A stretch of 12,949 nucleotides of DNA from Oscillospiraceae bacterium (GTDB lineage Bacteria; Bacillota; Clostridia; Oscillospirales; Ruminococcaceae): contig CAAEOA010000253.1 in NCBI GenBank assembly GCA_900757485.1, positions 1 through 12,949 on the forward strand, in the 5' to 3' direction. Position 1 is the first letter of the stretch. Every line of letters begins with the position of its first letter. Below, piece by piece: positions 1 through 7,427 of this stretch. The notes beneath the pieces are model-generated. The model was given only the letters and a program-made list of their open reading frames with translations. It was not told the DNA's origin and ran no database searches. A program made the translations under genes and the position numbers.

Positions 1-500
1 AATCAAGCGGCAGAATTCATACTTCCACCGTTACTGTGGCAGTATTGCCGGAAGCGGAAGAAGTGGAATTTGAAATCAACCCGACCGACTTACAAATTGA
101 CACCTACCGTGCCGGAGGAGCCGGCGGACAGCACGTCAATAAAACCGAATCCGCCATTCGTATCACCCATCTTCCTACCGGCGTAGTCGTTGAGTGTCAG
201 GATGAGCGCAGTCAGTACAAAAACAAAGATAAAGCCATGAAAATCCTCCGTTCCCGTTTATATGAAGCGAAAATGCGGGAACACAACGAAAAAATTGCTT
301 CCGAGCGAAAATCTCAGGTCGGCACCGGAGATCGCTCCGAACGAATCCGCACCTACAATTTTCCGCAAGGACGGTTAACCGATCATCGTATCGGATTGAC
401 CTTATACCGACTGGAAGAAAATCTCAACGGCAATCTGGATGAACTAATTGACGCATTGGTCACTGCCGATCAAGCAGCCAAACTGTCTGCGGAAGAATAA
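1..500 (+). CDS. prfA: Peptide chain release factor 1 (RF1), C-terminal part, 5' end outside window
   Basis: RF1 reads UAA and UAG stop codons on the ribosome and triggers release of the finished protein. The reading frame is open from the window edge (first full codon at base 3) to TAA at 498-500, giving 165 residues of a family of about 355. The GGQ motif that enters the peptidyl transferase centre is encoded at 123-131, within RAGGAGGQHVNKT. It is followed by the RF1-type stretch THLPTGVVVECQDERSQ and, near the end, by DHRIGLTLYRLEENLNG. These favour RF1 over RF2. The stop-codon recognition motif (PxT) lies upstream and cannot be checked. A GTG at base 36 is internal, because the RF1-like residues before it (GRIHTSTVTV) are in frame. 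The gene is followed 52 bases later by the threonylcarbamoyl-AMP synthase gene on the same strand, probably in one transcript. Confidence 0.95.
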   Translation, partial: SSGRIHTSTVTVAVLPEAEEVEFEINPTDLQIDTYRAGGAGGQHVNKTESAIRITHLPTGVVVECQDERSQYKNKDKAMKILRSRLYEAKMREHNEKIASERKSQVGTGDRSERIRTYNFPQGRLTDHRIGLTLYRLEENLNGNLDELIDALVTADQAAKLSAEE

Positions 501-552
501 AATCTATATTCCATGAAATCACGCAGATCTTCGAGAAAGGAAAGTCTTATCC

Positions 553-1620
553 ATGGCGTTTCATACCATCATTGTTCCGCCTGATACAGAACAAATTAAA
601 AAAGCGGCTGTGCTCCTTCAAGCAGGCGAAGTAGTCGGCATTCCTACCGAAACCGTTTACGGTTTAGCCGCCGATGCTTATAATCCCGATGCAATCAAAA
701 AAATATTTCTTGCCAAGGGACGTCCGCAGGACAACCCCTTGATCGTTCATATTGACAGCATGGAAATGCTCCCGGAATTGGTTATAACCATACCGGATAC
801 TGCCAGAAGGCTCGCGGAAAAGTTTTGGCCCGGTCCTTTGACCATGATATTACCGAAATCCGATCGTGTCCCAATGGTAACAACCGGAAATTTAGATACC
901 GTTGCAATCCGTATGCCCTCTCACCCTGTTGCCCGCCAAATTATCCACACCTGCGGATTTCCGCTTGCCGCCCCTTCTGCCAACTTATCCGGCAGTCCCA
1001 GCCCCACTACTGCCGAACATGTGAAAAAAGACTTGGACGGGCGCATTCCGTTCATTATCAACGGCGGTGAATGCGAAATCGGCGTGGAATCCACAGTGAT
1101 AGCGGTTTATGATAATCATGTCCGCCTTTTGCGCCCGGGCGGAATTACGGTATCCATGCTGCGTTCCTGCGTGGACAATGTAGAAATCGATAACGGTGTA
1201 CTGCACATGATTGCAAATGATGTGCAGGTGTCTTCACCTGGAATGAAATATAAGCATTATGCGCCCAAAGCAAAGGTCATTATTTTGGAGGGCAGCAGAG
1301 AAGAATTTGCCGATTATGTGAACAATCATTCCTCTTCCGACGAAAAAGATATTTACGCATTACTATTTGACGGAGAAAAGTCTTTGGTTTCTATTCCTTC
1401 GTTATCCTATGGTGCATTACATGACGGAATTTCCCAAGCGCATGGATTGTTTGCAAGCCTGCGTAAATTGGATGACCTGAACGCCAGACTCGTTTACGCA
1501 CGCTGTCCGGAAAAGGACGGTGTAGGATTGGCAGTATATAATCGGCTGCTACGTGCCGCAGGATTTGATGTGATTCGCCTCGACAGACAAAAATCAGAGA
1601 TTGCAACCCGAAAGGAGTGA
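553..1620 (+). CDS. tsaC: Threonylcarbamoyl-AMP synthase, Sua5 type (YrdC domain plus Sua5 domain)
   Basis: This cytoplasmic enzyme makes threonylcarbamoyl-AMP from threonine, bicarbonate and ATP, the first step of the t6A modification at position 37 of tRNAs that read ANN codons. The protein has 355 residues. The YrdC/TsaC domain spans about 1-205, with PTETVYGL (31-38), KGRPQDNPL (55-63), PSANLSG (141-147) and GVESTV (177-182). A linker, SPGMKYKHYAP (228-238), leads to a C-terminal Sua5 domain of about 110 residues that ends in GLAVYNRLLRAAG. The length matches the long Sua5/YwlC form rather than the short TsaC form of about 190 residues, so sua5 or ywlC are equally fair names. The ATG at 553 has a GAAAGGAAAG-like ribosome site about ten bases upstream. 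The gene ends seven bases before coaE, and its last codons contain the coaE ribosome binding site, so the two are probably co-translated. The TsaB, TsaD and TsaE partners are not in the window. Confidence 0.95.
   Translation: MAFHTIIVPPDTEQIKKAAVLLQAGEVVGIPTETVYGLAADAYNPDAIKKIFLAKGRPQDNPLIVHIDSMEMLPELVITIPDTARRLAEKFWPGPLTMILPKSDRVPMVTTGNLDTVAIRMPSHPVARQIIHTCGFPLAAPSANLSGSPSPTTAEHVKKDLDGRIPFIINGGECEIGVESTVIAVYDNHVRLLRPGGITVSMLRSCVDNVEIDNGVLHMIANDVQVSSPGMKYKHYAPKAKVIILEGSREEFADYVNNHSSSDEKDIYALLFDGEKSLVSIPSLSYGALHDGISQAHGLFASLRKLDDLNARLVYARCPEKDGVGLAVYNRLLRAAGFDVIRLDRQKSEIATRKE
1611..1617 (+). promoter_or_regulatory. Ribosome binding site that fixes the coaE start
   Basis: AAAGGAG lies within the last codons of the preceding gene, ten bases before the ATG at 1628. 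It supports that ATG over the TTG at 1601, which would add nine residues not expected ahead of the P-loop strand of CoaE. Confidence 0.85.
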
Positions 1621-1627
1621 ATATTCC

Positions 1628-2245
1628 ATGCTGGTTATCGGTCTTACCGGATCCTCCGGCAGCGGAAAATCTACTGTTTCGCAGATGTTGCAGGAACAAG
1701 AATTTGATGTGATCAACTGTGATTCTGTCGCACGCGATGTTGTCCGCCCCGGATCTCCTTGCCTGAACGCAATCTTTGAAGCCTTTGGCGAAACAGTGCG
1801 AGGAATGGATGGAACACTGAATCGACGTCTACTGGCAGATATTGTCTTTCACGATAAAAAGAAACTGGAAAAACTAAACAGCATTATGTATCCGCAAATT
1901 ACCGCAGACATTAAAGATTTACTCCGGCAATATCAAGCTAACGGATCTGAGTTTGCGGTGTTGGACGCTCCTACCCTATTTGAAAGCGGTGCCGATTCAC
2001 TCTGCGATTGCACAGTTAGTGTGATTTCAAATGATCCCCTCCGCATAAAAAGAATCATGGAGCGAGATAATATAGAAGAAGCTATGGCAATCAGCCGATT
2101 GCGTTCTCAATATCCCAATGAGTTTTATATTCAGCGTTCTGACTATATCATCAAAAATATCGGCACTCTTACGCAACTGAAACTGCAAACACAAGAGCTG
2201 ATATCGGAGCTCCGAAACCGCTGTAACAGGAGGGATTATGGCTAA
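1628..2245 (+). CDS. coaE: Dephospho-CoA kinase
   Basis: CoaE catalyses the last step of coenzyme A synthesis, ATP-dependent phosphorylation of the 3' hydroxyl of dephospho-CoA. From the ATG at 1628 the protein has 205 residues, the usual size. The start gives MLVIGLTGSSGSGKST, with the Walker A loop GSSGSGKS at 8-15 directly after the first strand, as expected. CDSVARDV (31-38) matches the conserved substrate-binding segment, DAPTLFE (113-119) the DxPLLFE motif, RIMERD (142-147) the arginine-containing lid region, and SDYIIKNIGTLTQL (171-184) the C-terminal signature. The Walker loop has SSGSG where many family members have GIGSG; similar loops are known in Clostridia and I do not read it as a defect. 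The end overlaps the start of the transglycosylase gene by eight bases in another frame. Confidence 0.95.
   Translation: MLVIGLTGSSGSGKSTVSQMLQEQEFDVINCDSVARDVVRPGSPCLNAIFEAFGETVRGMDGTLNRRLLADIVFHDKKKLEKLNSIMYPQITADIKDLLRQYQANGSEFAVLDAPTLFESGADSLCDCTVSVISNDPLRIKRIMERDNIEEAMAISRLRSQYPNEFYIQRSDYIIKNIGTLTQLKLQTQELISELRNRCNRRDYG
2228..2234 (+). promoter_or_regulatory. Ribosome binding site of the lytic transglycosylase, inside coaE
   Basis: AGGAGGG lies within the last codons of coaE, with only three bases between it and the ATG at 2238. The match is strong but the spacing is short, and translation is probably coupled to coaE termination. Confidence 0.75.
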
Positions 2246-2810
2246 ATCTAAAAAGAAAACCGGAATATTTTTTCTGTTTATTGTTCTCGTTTTGACGATA
2301 GTTGGATTGGCTTTTTTGCCCAACTACATTCTGAAAAAGCTTTACCCTATCAGATTTACCGAGTATGTGGAACAATATGCCGAAGAATATGACATGGACA
2401 AACATTTTATTTATGCCGTCATCTATGCGGAAAGCCGTTTTGATCCGAATGCTGTTTCTCATCTTGGTGCTTCCGGCTTGATGCAGTTAATGCCTGATAC
2501 ATTTGACTGGATTAAGTATCGCATGAAAGATCAAAGAGAACTATCTTACCAAGAAAACGTATTTGATCCCGAAATCAATATCCAATACGGCACTTATATG
2601 CTGTCTTTACTTTTGGAGGAATTCGGAGATCGGGATGTAGCGGTAATGGCATACCATGCCGGCAGAAGCAACGTACAAAAATGGCTGGATAATTCCAAAT
2701 ATTCTGACGACGGAAAAACCATTCATACGATTCCCTATGAAGATACCCAAAAATACGTCAACAGCATTAACAAAGCATATAAAATATATGCTAAGCTTTA
2801 TAAAAATTAA
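2238..2810 (+). CDS. Membrane-anchored lytic transglycosylase, SLT (GH23-like) domain
   Basis: This is a cell wall enzyme predicted to cleave the MurNAc-GlcNAc bond of peptidoglycan with formation of the 1,6-anhydro product. The protein has 190 residues. The N-terminus is basic (KSKKKTG) and is followed by one hydrophobic segment at about 9-29, with no lipobox cysteine, so it is probably an uncleaved anchor with the catalytic domain outside. The SLT domain runs from about 40 to the end. It has AESRFDP (64-70) with the catalytic glutamate E65, GASGLMQLMP (77-86), the third motif AYHAG (138-142) and DTQKYVNSI (169-177). AYHAG carries His where AYNAG is usual. coaE followed by such a transglycosylase is a gene order I associate with Clostridia. 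The start overlaps the coaE end by eight bases. The preferred peptidoglycan substrate cannot be told from sequence. Confidence 0.9.
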   Translation: MAKSKKKTGIFFLFIVLVLTIVGLAFLPNYILKKLYPIRFTEYVEQYAEEYDMDKHFIYAVIYAESRFDPNAVSHLGASGLMQLMPDTFDWIKYRMKDQRELSYQENVFDPEINIQYGTYMLSLLLEEFGDRDVAVMAYHAGRSNVQKWLDNSKYSDDGKTIHTIPYEDTQKYVNSINKAYKIYAKLYKN

Positions 2811-2880
2811 AATTGTTTTTGCAAGGTCATAAAACAATAACCATACAAACACATTCTGCACAGAAAGGATTCTGATTATT

Positions 2881-4281
2881 ATGGATAAAAACAGCGTAGG
2901 CAATGCATTAAAAGAAAAATTATTTATCGACCGCAAAAACGGAGGATTACTGCTCGACGATGCAGAGTTATCAAGAGCAGATGCTTTCTGCGAAGATTAC
3001 AAAGCATTTTTAGACGCTTCTAAAACAGAACGGGAAGCAGTGGAATACACCGTTTCTTTAGCTAAAAAGCATGGTTTTGTCCCCTTCGACCGCAAAAAGC
3101 ACTATCAACCCGGCGATAAAGTTTATTATAACAACCGCGGCAAAGCAATCATTCTAACCACATTTGGAACACAGCCAATTGAAAACGGAGTGATGATAGC
3201 CGCTGCGCATATTGACTCCCCAAGATTGGATTTAAAGCCAAGACCGCTCTACGAGGATAACGAACTTGCCCTTTTCAAAACACACTATTACGGCGGTATT
3301 AAAAAATACCAATGGACAGCGATTCCGCTCGCTTTACATGGTGTTGTTTGTAAAAAAGACGGCAGCAAAGTGATCATTAATATCGGTGAAGCTGATTCCG
3401 ATCCGGTTTTTTGTGTAAACGACCTGCTTCCCCACCTTGCCACTGAACAAATGAAGCGTACGCTGAATGAAGGAATTAAAGGTGAGGAACTGAATATTTT
3501 GGTCGGTTCCCGTCCGTTCAAAGATGATGATGTGAGTGAACGAGTCAAATTGAATATTTTAAACATCCTGAACACCAAATACGGCATCACCGAAAGTGAT
3601 TTTCTTTCTGCTGAACTGGAAGCAGTACCGAACTACAAAGCGCGGGATCTGGGCTTTGACCGCAGCATGATCGCTTCTTACGGACACGACGACCGGGTAT
3701 GTGCCTACACCGCTTTAATGGCGGCAATCAACTGCACCGCCCCTGCCAAGACTACGGTAACCATACTCGCTGACAAAGAAGAAACCGGTAGTGACGGAAA
3801 CACCGGTTTACAATCTTCCTATTTGAAATACTTTATTGCCGATCTCGCAGAGCCATTCGGTATTGCCGGACGAACAGTACTATCCCATTCCAAATGTTTA
3901 TCCGCCGATGTGAACGCCGCATTCGACCCTACATTCGCCGATGTCACTGAACGAAATAACTGCGCTTATCTCAATTACGGCGTTGTTATCACAAAGTATA
4001 CGGGAGCAAGAGGAAAATCCGGCACTTCGGATGCCTCCGCGGAATATGCAGGCGAAATCCGTGCCTTGTTAGACAGCAAAAATGTCCTTTGGCAAACCGG
4101 AGAGCTCGGTAAGGTCGATCAAGGCGGCGGCGGAACGGTAGCTGCTTACATTGCCAATCTGGACGTTGATGTAATCGACTTAGGCGTACCGGTATTATCG
4201 ATGCATGCACCTTATGAAGTCGTGTCAAAAATCGATGTTTATATGGCATATCGTGCCTTCTTTGAGTTTTTCTGCAAGTAA
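2881..4281 (+). CDS. M18 family aminopeptidase (aspartyl aminopeptidase-like, dinuclear zinc)
   Basis: M18 enzymes are cytoplasmic, usually dodecameric zinc aminopeptidases that remove N-terminal residues, often acidic ones, from peptides. The protein has 466 residues, a normal length. The expected metal and catalytic positions are present in order: AHIDSPRLDLK (H110), YGHDDRVCAYTAL (Asp at 270-271 bridging the metals), DKEETGSDG (299-306, catalytic and metal Glu at 300/301), SADVNAAFDP (D343) and SMHAPYEVVS (H442). The ATG at 2881 has AAAGGA at 2864-2869, eleven bases upstream. The 70-base gap after the transglycosylase gene holds no clear terminator, so read-through from upstream is possible. 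A strong hairpin follows the stop codon. The exact substrate preference (Asp/Glu or broader) is not predictable from sequence, so I give no symbol, although apeA or apeB is used for such genes. Confidence 0.93.
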   Translation: MDKNSVGNALKEKLFIDRKNGGLLLDDAELSRADAFCEDYKAFLDASKTEREAVEYTVSLAKKHGFVPFDRKKHYQPGDKVYYNNRGKAIILTTFGTQPIENGVMIAAAHIDSPRLDLKPRPLYEDNELALFKTHYYGGIKKYQWTAIPLALHGVVCKKDGSKVIINIGEADSDPVFCVNDLLPHLATEQMKRTLNEGIKGEELNILVGSRPFKDDDVSERVKLNILNILNTKYGITESDFLSAELEAVPNYKARDLGFDRSMIASYGHDDRVCAYTALMAAINCTAPAKTTVTILADKEETGSDGNTGLQSSYLKYFIADLAEPFGIAGRTVLSHSKCLSADVNAAFDPTFADVTERNNCAYLNYGVVITKYTGARGKSGTSDASAEYAGEIRALLDSKNVLWQTGELGKVDQGGGGTVAAYIANLDVDVIDLGVPVLSMHAPYEVVSKIDVYMAYRAFFEFFCK

Positions 4282-4286
4282 TATAC

Positions 4287-4326
4287 AAGCCGAGAAAAAC
4301 ACGAGATTTCGTGTTTTTCTCGGCTT
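4287..4326 (+). terminator. Hairpin after the M18 aminopeptidase gene, probable terminator
   Basis: An 18-bp perfect inverted repeat (4287-4304 with 4309-4326, loop GATT) begins five bases after the stop codon. The base of the stem is GC-rich (AAGCCGAG/CTCGGCTT). The middle is A5/T5, and the top is ACACGA/TCGTGT. There is no T tract after the full stem, but the top six pairs are followed directly by TTTTT, as in a short A/T-flanked intrinsic terminator. It ends the upstream gene group and may also protect the 3' end of the mRNA. Confidence 0.65.
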
Positions 4327-4382
4327 TGCAAACATTAAACAACCCAGTATTGCCGCTCTTTTTTAATTAGCATTTCTTTGAT

Positions 4383-4387
4383 GGAGG
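4383..4387 (+). promoter_or_regulatory. Ribosome binding site of the homocysteine methyltransferase gene
   Basis: GGAGG lies nine bases before the ATG at 4397 and fixes this start. The 56 bases between the upstream hairpin and this site are AT-rich and should hold the promoter, but I see no convincing -35/-10 pair. The stretch is too short for a SAM riboswitch. Confidence 0.7.
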
Positions 4388-4396
4388 TAGATAACT

Positions 4397-5680
4397 ATGC
4401 TGCAAAAAATAACGGATTATATGAAAGACCATATCGTCTATTTTGATGGCGCAATGGGAACAATGGTGCAAAAGTATGGACTGAAAGCCGGAGAAAATCC
4501 GGAGCTTTTTTCCCTTACTCATCCTGAAGTCATTGCCCAAATCCATCAAAGTTACCTGAAAGCAGGCGCAAATATTTTGTCTGCCAATACGTTTGGAGCG
4601 AATGCACACAAGCTTGCTTCTTGCGGGCATTCTCCTGCTGAAATCATCTCTGCTTCCATCGCAATTGCTAAAACATCCGCTCATGGTAATGCGTATGTTG
4701 CACTTGACATCGGGCCGATCGGAGAACTTTTGGAGCCAATGGGGACGCTGTCATTTGACGATGCATATAGCATCTTTCAGGAAGAAGTCATTGCCGGTGA
4801 AAAAGCCGGAGCAGATCTCATTCTCATTGAAACAATGGCAGATCTTTATGAGATCAAAGCAGCGGTTCTGGCGGCAAAAGAAAACACCAACCTGCCTGTT
4901 TTTGTCACTTTGACAGTGGAAGAATCCGGCAGAACCTATACCGGCTGTGACCTGGAATCGTTTGCTGTTTTAGCGGAAGGCTTGGGAGTAAATGCCATTG
5001 GGCTTAACTGCTCGCTAGGCCCCATACAAATGCTGCCCCATTTAAAGCGACTGCTGTCACTTACCTCTCTGCCGGTTATTTTCCAGCCCAATGCAGGACT
5101 TCCAAAGGTAGAAAACGGCATGACGACATATGACATTACGCCGGAACAATTTGGTTTTTGCCAAAGAGAAGCTGTTATGAACGGAGCTTGCGTTATCGGC
5201 GGATGCTGTGGTACCGATCCTAAATATATCGCACAAGCAGTATCCAATACCGCCGATCTTATCCCCTGCCCCGATATCAAGAAAAAAACAAAAAAGCTCT
5301 GCACACCCGCCAAATCAATTACTTTGACATCAGATACCATAATTGCCAACAACGGTATTCCGAACGCCGATTTGCAAGCAAGCTTTGCGGATTATGACAC
5401 ATCCGAATTAATCAACATTGCATTGGACTCTGCGGATGACGGCGCAGAAATCATTAATATCAACACCGCAGTTGCGGGAATAGACGAAACCAAAATGATG
5501 AAAATTGCTGTCAGGGAATTACAGGAAATCTGCCGGCTGCCTTTTCAAATCACCACAGAGAATCCCGAAGCATTAGAAGCAGCGCTTCGATATTTTAACG
5601 GAGTTGCGGCTGCCAACATTCCGGATGCACCGGACTTAAAAAAAATTGCTGAACACTACGGCGCCGTTATCGTCCGTTAA
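4397..5680 (+). CDS. Homocysteine S-methyltransferase domain protein with a truncated folate-binding barrel (MetH-like N-terminal part)
   Basis: The N-terminal 290 residues form a zinc-dependent homocysteine methyltransferase barrel: DGAMGT (17-22), NTFGAN (64-69), GLNCSLGP (202-209) and GGCCGT (268-273), with C205, C270 and C271 as the expected zinc ligands. In cobalamin-dependent methionine synthase this module moves a methyl group from methylcobalamin to homocysteine. After a lysine-rich linker (295-300), residues 312-427 resemble the start of the methyltetrahydrofolate-binding barrel (DDGAEIININTAVAGIDE, PEALEAALRYFNG). The usual GERINPTG-like motif is absent, replaced by ANNGIPNADL, and the protein stops at KKIAEHYGAVIVR, about the fourth strand of that barrel. 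No cobalamin domain follows; a terminator begins 13 bases after the stop. Full short-form MetH proteins have about 800 residues, this one 427. Methyl donor and partner are unknown: it may work with separate corrinoid proteins, use another donor, or be decaying. Confidence 0.82.
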   Translation: MLQKITDYMKDHIVYFDGAMGTMVQKYGLKAGENPELFSLTHPEVIAQIHQSYLKAGANILSANTFGANAHKLASCGHSPAEIISASIAIAKTSAHGNAYVALDIGPIGELLEPMGTLSFDDAYSIFQEEVIAGEKAGADLILIETMADLYEIKAAVLAAKENTNLPVFVTLTVEESGRTYTGCDLESFAVLAEGLGVNAIGLNCSLGPIQMLPHLKRLLSLTSLPVIFQPNAGLPKVENGMTTYDITPEQFGFCQREAVMNGACVIGGCCGTDPKYIAQAVSNTADLIPCPDIKKKTKKLCTPAKSITLTSDTIIANNGIPNADLQASFADYDTSELINIALDSADDGAEIININTAVAGIDETKMMKIAVRELQEICRLPFQITTENPEALEAALRYFNGVAAANIPDAPDLKKIAEHYGAVIVR

Positions 5681-5693
5681 AAATGAAATTCTA

Positions 5694-5737
5694 AAAAACA
5701 TCCGCATGGGTTGATACCAACCCATGCGGATGTTTTT
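5694..5737. terminator. Bidirectional intrinsic terminator between converging genes
   Basis: A 20-bp perfect inverted repeat (5694-5713 with 5718-5737, loop ATAC) has the GC-rich core CATCCGCATGGGTTG, with AAAAA on the left and TTTTT on the right. It can therefore act as a terminator with a U tract on both strands. It lies 13 bases after the stop of the plus-strand methyltransferase gene and one base from the end of ilvD on the minus strand. It is shared by the two converging transcripts. Confidence 0.93.
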
Positions 5738-5738
5738 A

Positions 5739-7397
5739 TTACTCTAAAATAGCGCCGGTACTTCCCGAAGTGACAAGCTTCGCATATCTGGACAGATACC
5801 CTTCGGTAATTCTTGGCTGACGAGGCTGCCATTTACTTCTCCTTTCGGCAAGCACTTCATCCGAAACCAGAACATTGATGGTATTTTTCGGAATATCAAT
5901 CTCGATTTCGTCGCCTTCTTCCACCAACGCAATATTTCCGCCGACCGCGGCTTCCGGAGAAACATGTCCGATTGCAGCGCCTCTGGTCGCGCCGGAAAAA
6001 CGTCCGTCGGTAATCAACGCAACGCTGTTTCCGAGACCGCTTCCCATGATTGCGGAGGTCGGATTCAGCATTTCACGCATACCCGGGCCGCCCTTCGGTC
6101 CTTCATAACGGATGACTACCACTTCTCCGGCATGAATTTTTCCGTCATAAATGGCATTCAAAGCATCTTCTTCGCAATCAAAGACACGGGCAGTGCCTTT
6201 GTGGCTCATCATTTCAGGCGCTACCGCAGAACGTTTTACCACACATCCGTCGGGTGCTAAATTTCCCTTCAGCACAGCAATACCGCCGGTTTTACTGTAT
6301 GGATGCTCAATAGTACGAATAACCTCAGTATTCTTGATTTCATGTCCTGCAATGTTTTCTCCGACCGTTTTTCCGGTACAGGTCATCAGATCGGTGTGCA
6401 ATACGCCGAGTTTACTGATTTCATGCATCACAGCAAGGATCCCGCCCGCCTCGTTTAGTTCCTCAATAAAATGGTCACCTGCGGGAGTCAAATGACATAG
6501 ATTCGGTGTTTTAGCGGAAATCTCATTGGCGAGCTCAATATCTAATTTAATTTTGCATTCATGCGCGATTGCCGGCAAATGAAGCATACTGTTGGTACTG
6601 CATCCCAACGCCATATCAATGGTCAATGCATTCAGGAAAGCCTCTTTCACCATAATATCCCTCGGCTTAATATCTTTCTCTACCAACTGCATGATTTGCA
6701 TACCGGCGTGTTTTGCCAAGCGCAGACGTTCGGAGTAAACCGCCGGAATGGTACCGTTTCCGGGCAATCCCATACCCAAAACCTCGGTCAGACAGTTCAT
6801 GCTGTTTGCCGTAAACATTCCGGAGCAGGAACCGCAGGACGGGCATGCCTTATTCTCATACTCACTGAGCTGCTCATCATTAATTTCACCGACTTTATAA
6901 CGGCTAACCGCTTCCGAGACGGTAGAATAACTGATTTTTTTACCGTTTACCGTTCCGGCAAGCATCGGTCCGCCACTGACAAAGATAGACGGAATATTCA
7001 GCCGTGCTGCCGCCATCAACAAGCCCGGTACGTTTTTATCACAGTTCGGCACCATAACTAATCCGTCAAAAGCATGAGCAATAGTCATTGCCTCAGTCGA
7101 ATCGGCGATCAATTCTCTGGTTACCAAGGAATACTTCATTCCCTGATGTCCCATTGCGATGCCGTCGCAAACTGCAATTGCCGGAAACACAATCGGAATG
7201 CCGCCTGCCAAAGAAACGCCGGTTTTTACTGCCTCTACAATTTTGTCCAGATTCATATGTCCCGGCACAATATCATTTTGTGAGCTGACAATACCGATAA
7301 GGGGCTTGCCAATTTCTTCATCTGTCAATCCCAATGCATGAAGCAGCGTTCTTTGCGGTGCTGCATTGATGCCTTTTGTAATTCTTTCACTGTTCAT
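5739..7397 (-). CDS. ilvD: Dihydroxy-acid dehydratase
   Basis: IlvD dehydrates 2,3-dihydroxy-isovalerate and 2,3-dihydroxy-3-methylvalerate to the 2-keto acids in valine, leucine and isoleucine synthesis. From the ATG at 7397 the protein has 552 residues, the usual length. VPNCDKNVPG (116-125) carries one iron-sulfur cysteine (C119) and the neighbouring Lys expected to hold the active-site metal. CPSCGSCSGMFTANSM (185-200) carries a second (C191). TDGRFSGATRG (463-473) holds the proposed catalytic Ser. The N-terminal segment reads VPGHMNL, like E. coli IlvD, and lacks the Cys found there in the [2Fe-2S] plant type. I infer an oxygen-sensitive [4Fe-4S] enzyme, which fits an anaerobe. The ribosome site favours 7397 over the ATG at 7424. 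The gene follows argF by 30 bases, with no terminator between them, and ends at the shared terminator. Confidence 0.96.
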   Translation of the reverse strand: MNSERITKGINAAPQRTLLHALGLTDEEIGKPLIGIVSSQNDIVPGHMNLDKIVEAVKTGVSLAGGIPIVFPAIAVCDGIAMGHQGMKYSLVTRELIADSTEAMTIAHAFDGLVMVPNCDKNVPGLLMAAARLNIPSIFVSGGPMLAGTVNGKKISYSTVSEAVSRYKVGEINDEQLSEYENKACPSCGSCSGMFTANSMNCLTEVLGMGLPGNGTIPAVYSERLRLAKHAGMQIMQLVEKDIKPRDIMVKEAFLNALTIDMALGCSTNSMLHLPAIAHECKIKLDIELANEISAKTPNLCHLTPAGDHFIEELNEAGGILAVMHEISKLGVLHTDLMTCTGKTVGENIAGHEIKNTEVIRTIEHPYSKTGGIAVLKGNLAPDGCVVKRSAVAPEMMSHKGTARVFDCEEDALNAIYDGKIHAGEVVVIRYEGPKGGPGMREMLNPTSAIMGSGLGNSVALITDGRFSGATRGAAIGHVSPEAAVGGNIALVEEGDEIEIDIPKNTINVLVSDEVLAERRSKWQPRQPRITEGYLSRYAKLVTSGSTGAILE

Positions 7398-7406
7398 CCT
7401 AATACG

Positions 7407-7412
7407 CTCCTT
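7407..7412 (-). promoter_or_regulatory. Ribosome binding site that fixes the ilvD start
   Basis: AAGGAG on the minus strand lies nine bases before the ATG at 7397. An in-frame ATG at 7424 would place this site inside the coding region and add nine residues, so 7397 is preferred. The whole argF-ilvD gap is 30 bases and leaves no room for a separate promoter and leader. Confidence 0.85.
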
Positions 7413-7427
7413 TTTCATCGGCAAATA

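Noticed and set aside
36..38. GTG at the left edge as the start of a short 154-residue RF1-like protein
   Set aside because: The frame is open to the window edge, and the residues before the GTG already match RF1, so the gene is cut by the window rather than short.
4327..4396. Possible SAM riboswitch or T-box ahead of the homocysteine methyltransferase gene
   Set aside because: Only about 70 bases lie between the upstream hairpin and the start, with no multi-stem structure and no second terminator, so neither element fits.
4593..4913. A 106-codon open frame on the plus strand in another frame of the methyltransferase gene
   Set aside because: It overlaps the homocysteine-binding barrel with its conserved motifs, and the translation shows no family features.
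6561..7061. A 166-codon open frame on the plus strand inside ilvD
   Set aside because: It is antisense to the conserved iron-sulfur region of ilvD, and its Cys/His/Gln-rich content mirrors the codon pattern of the other strand.
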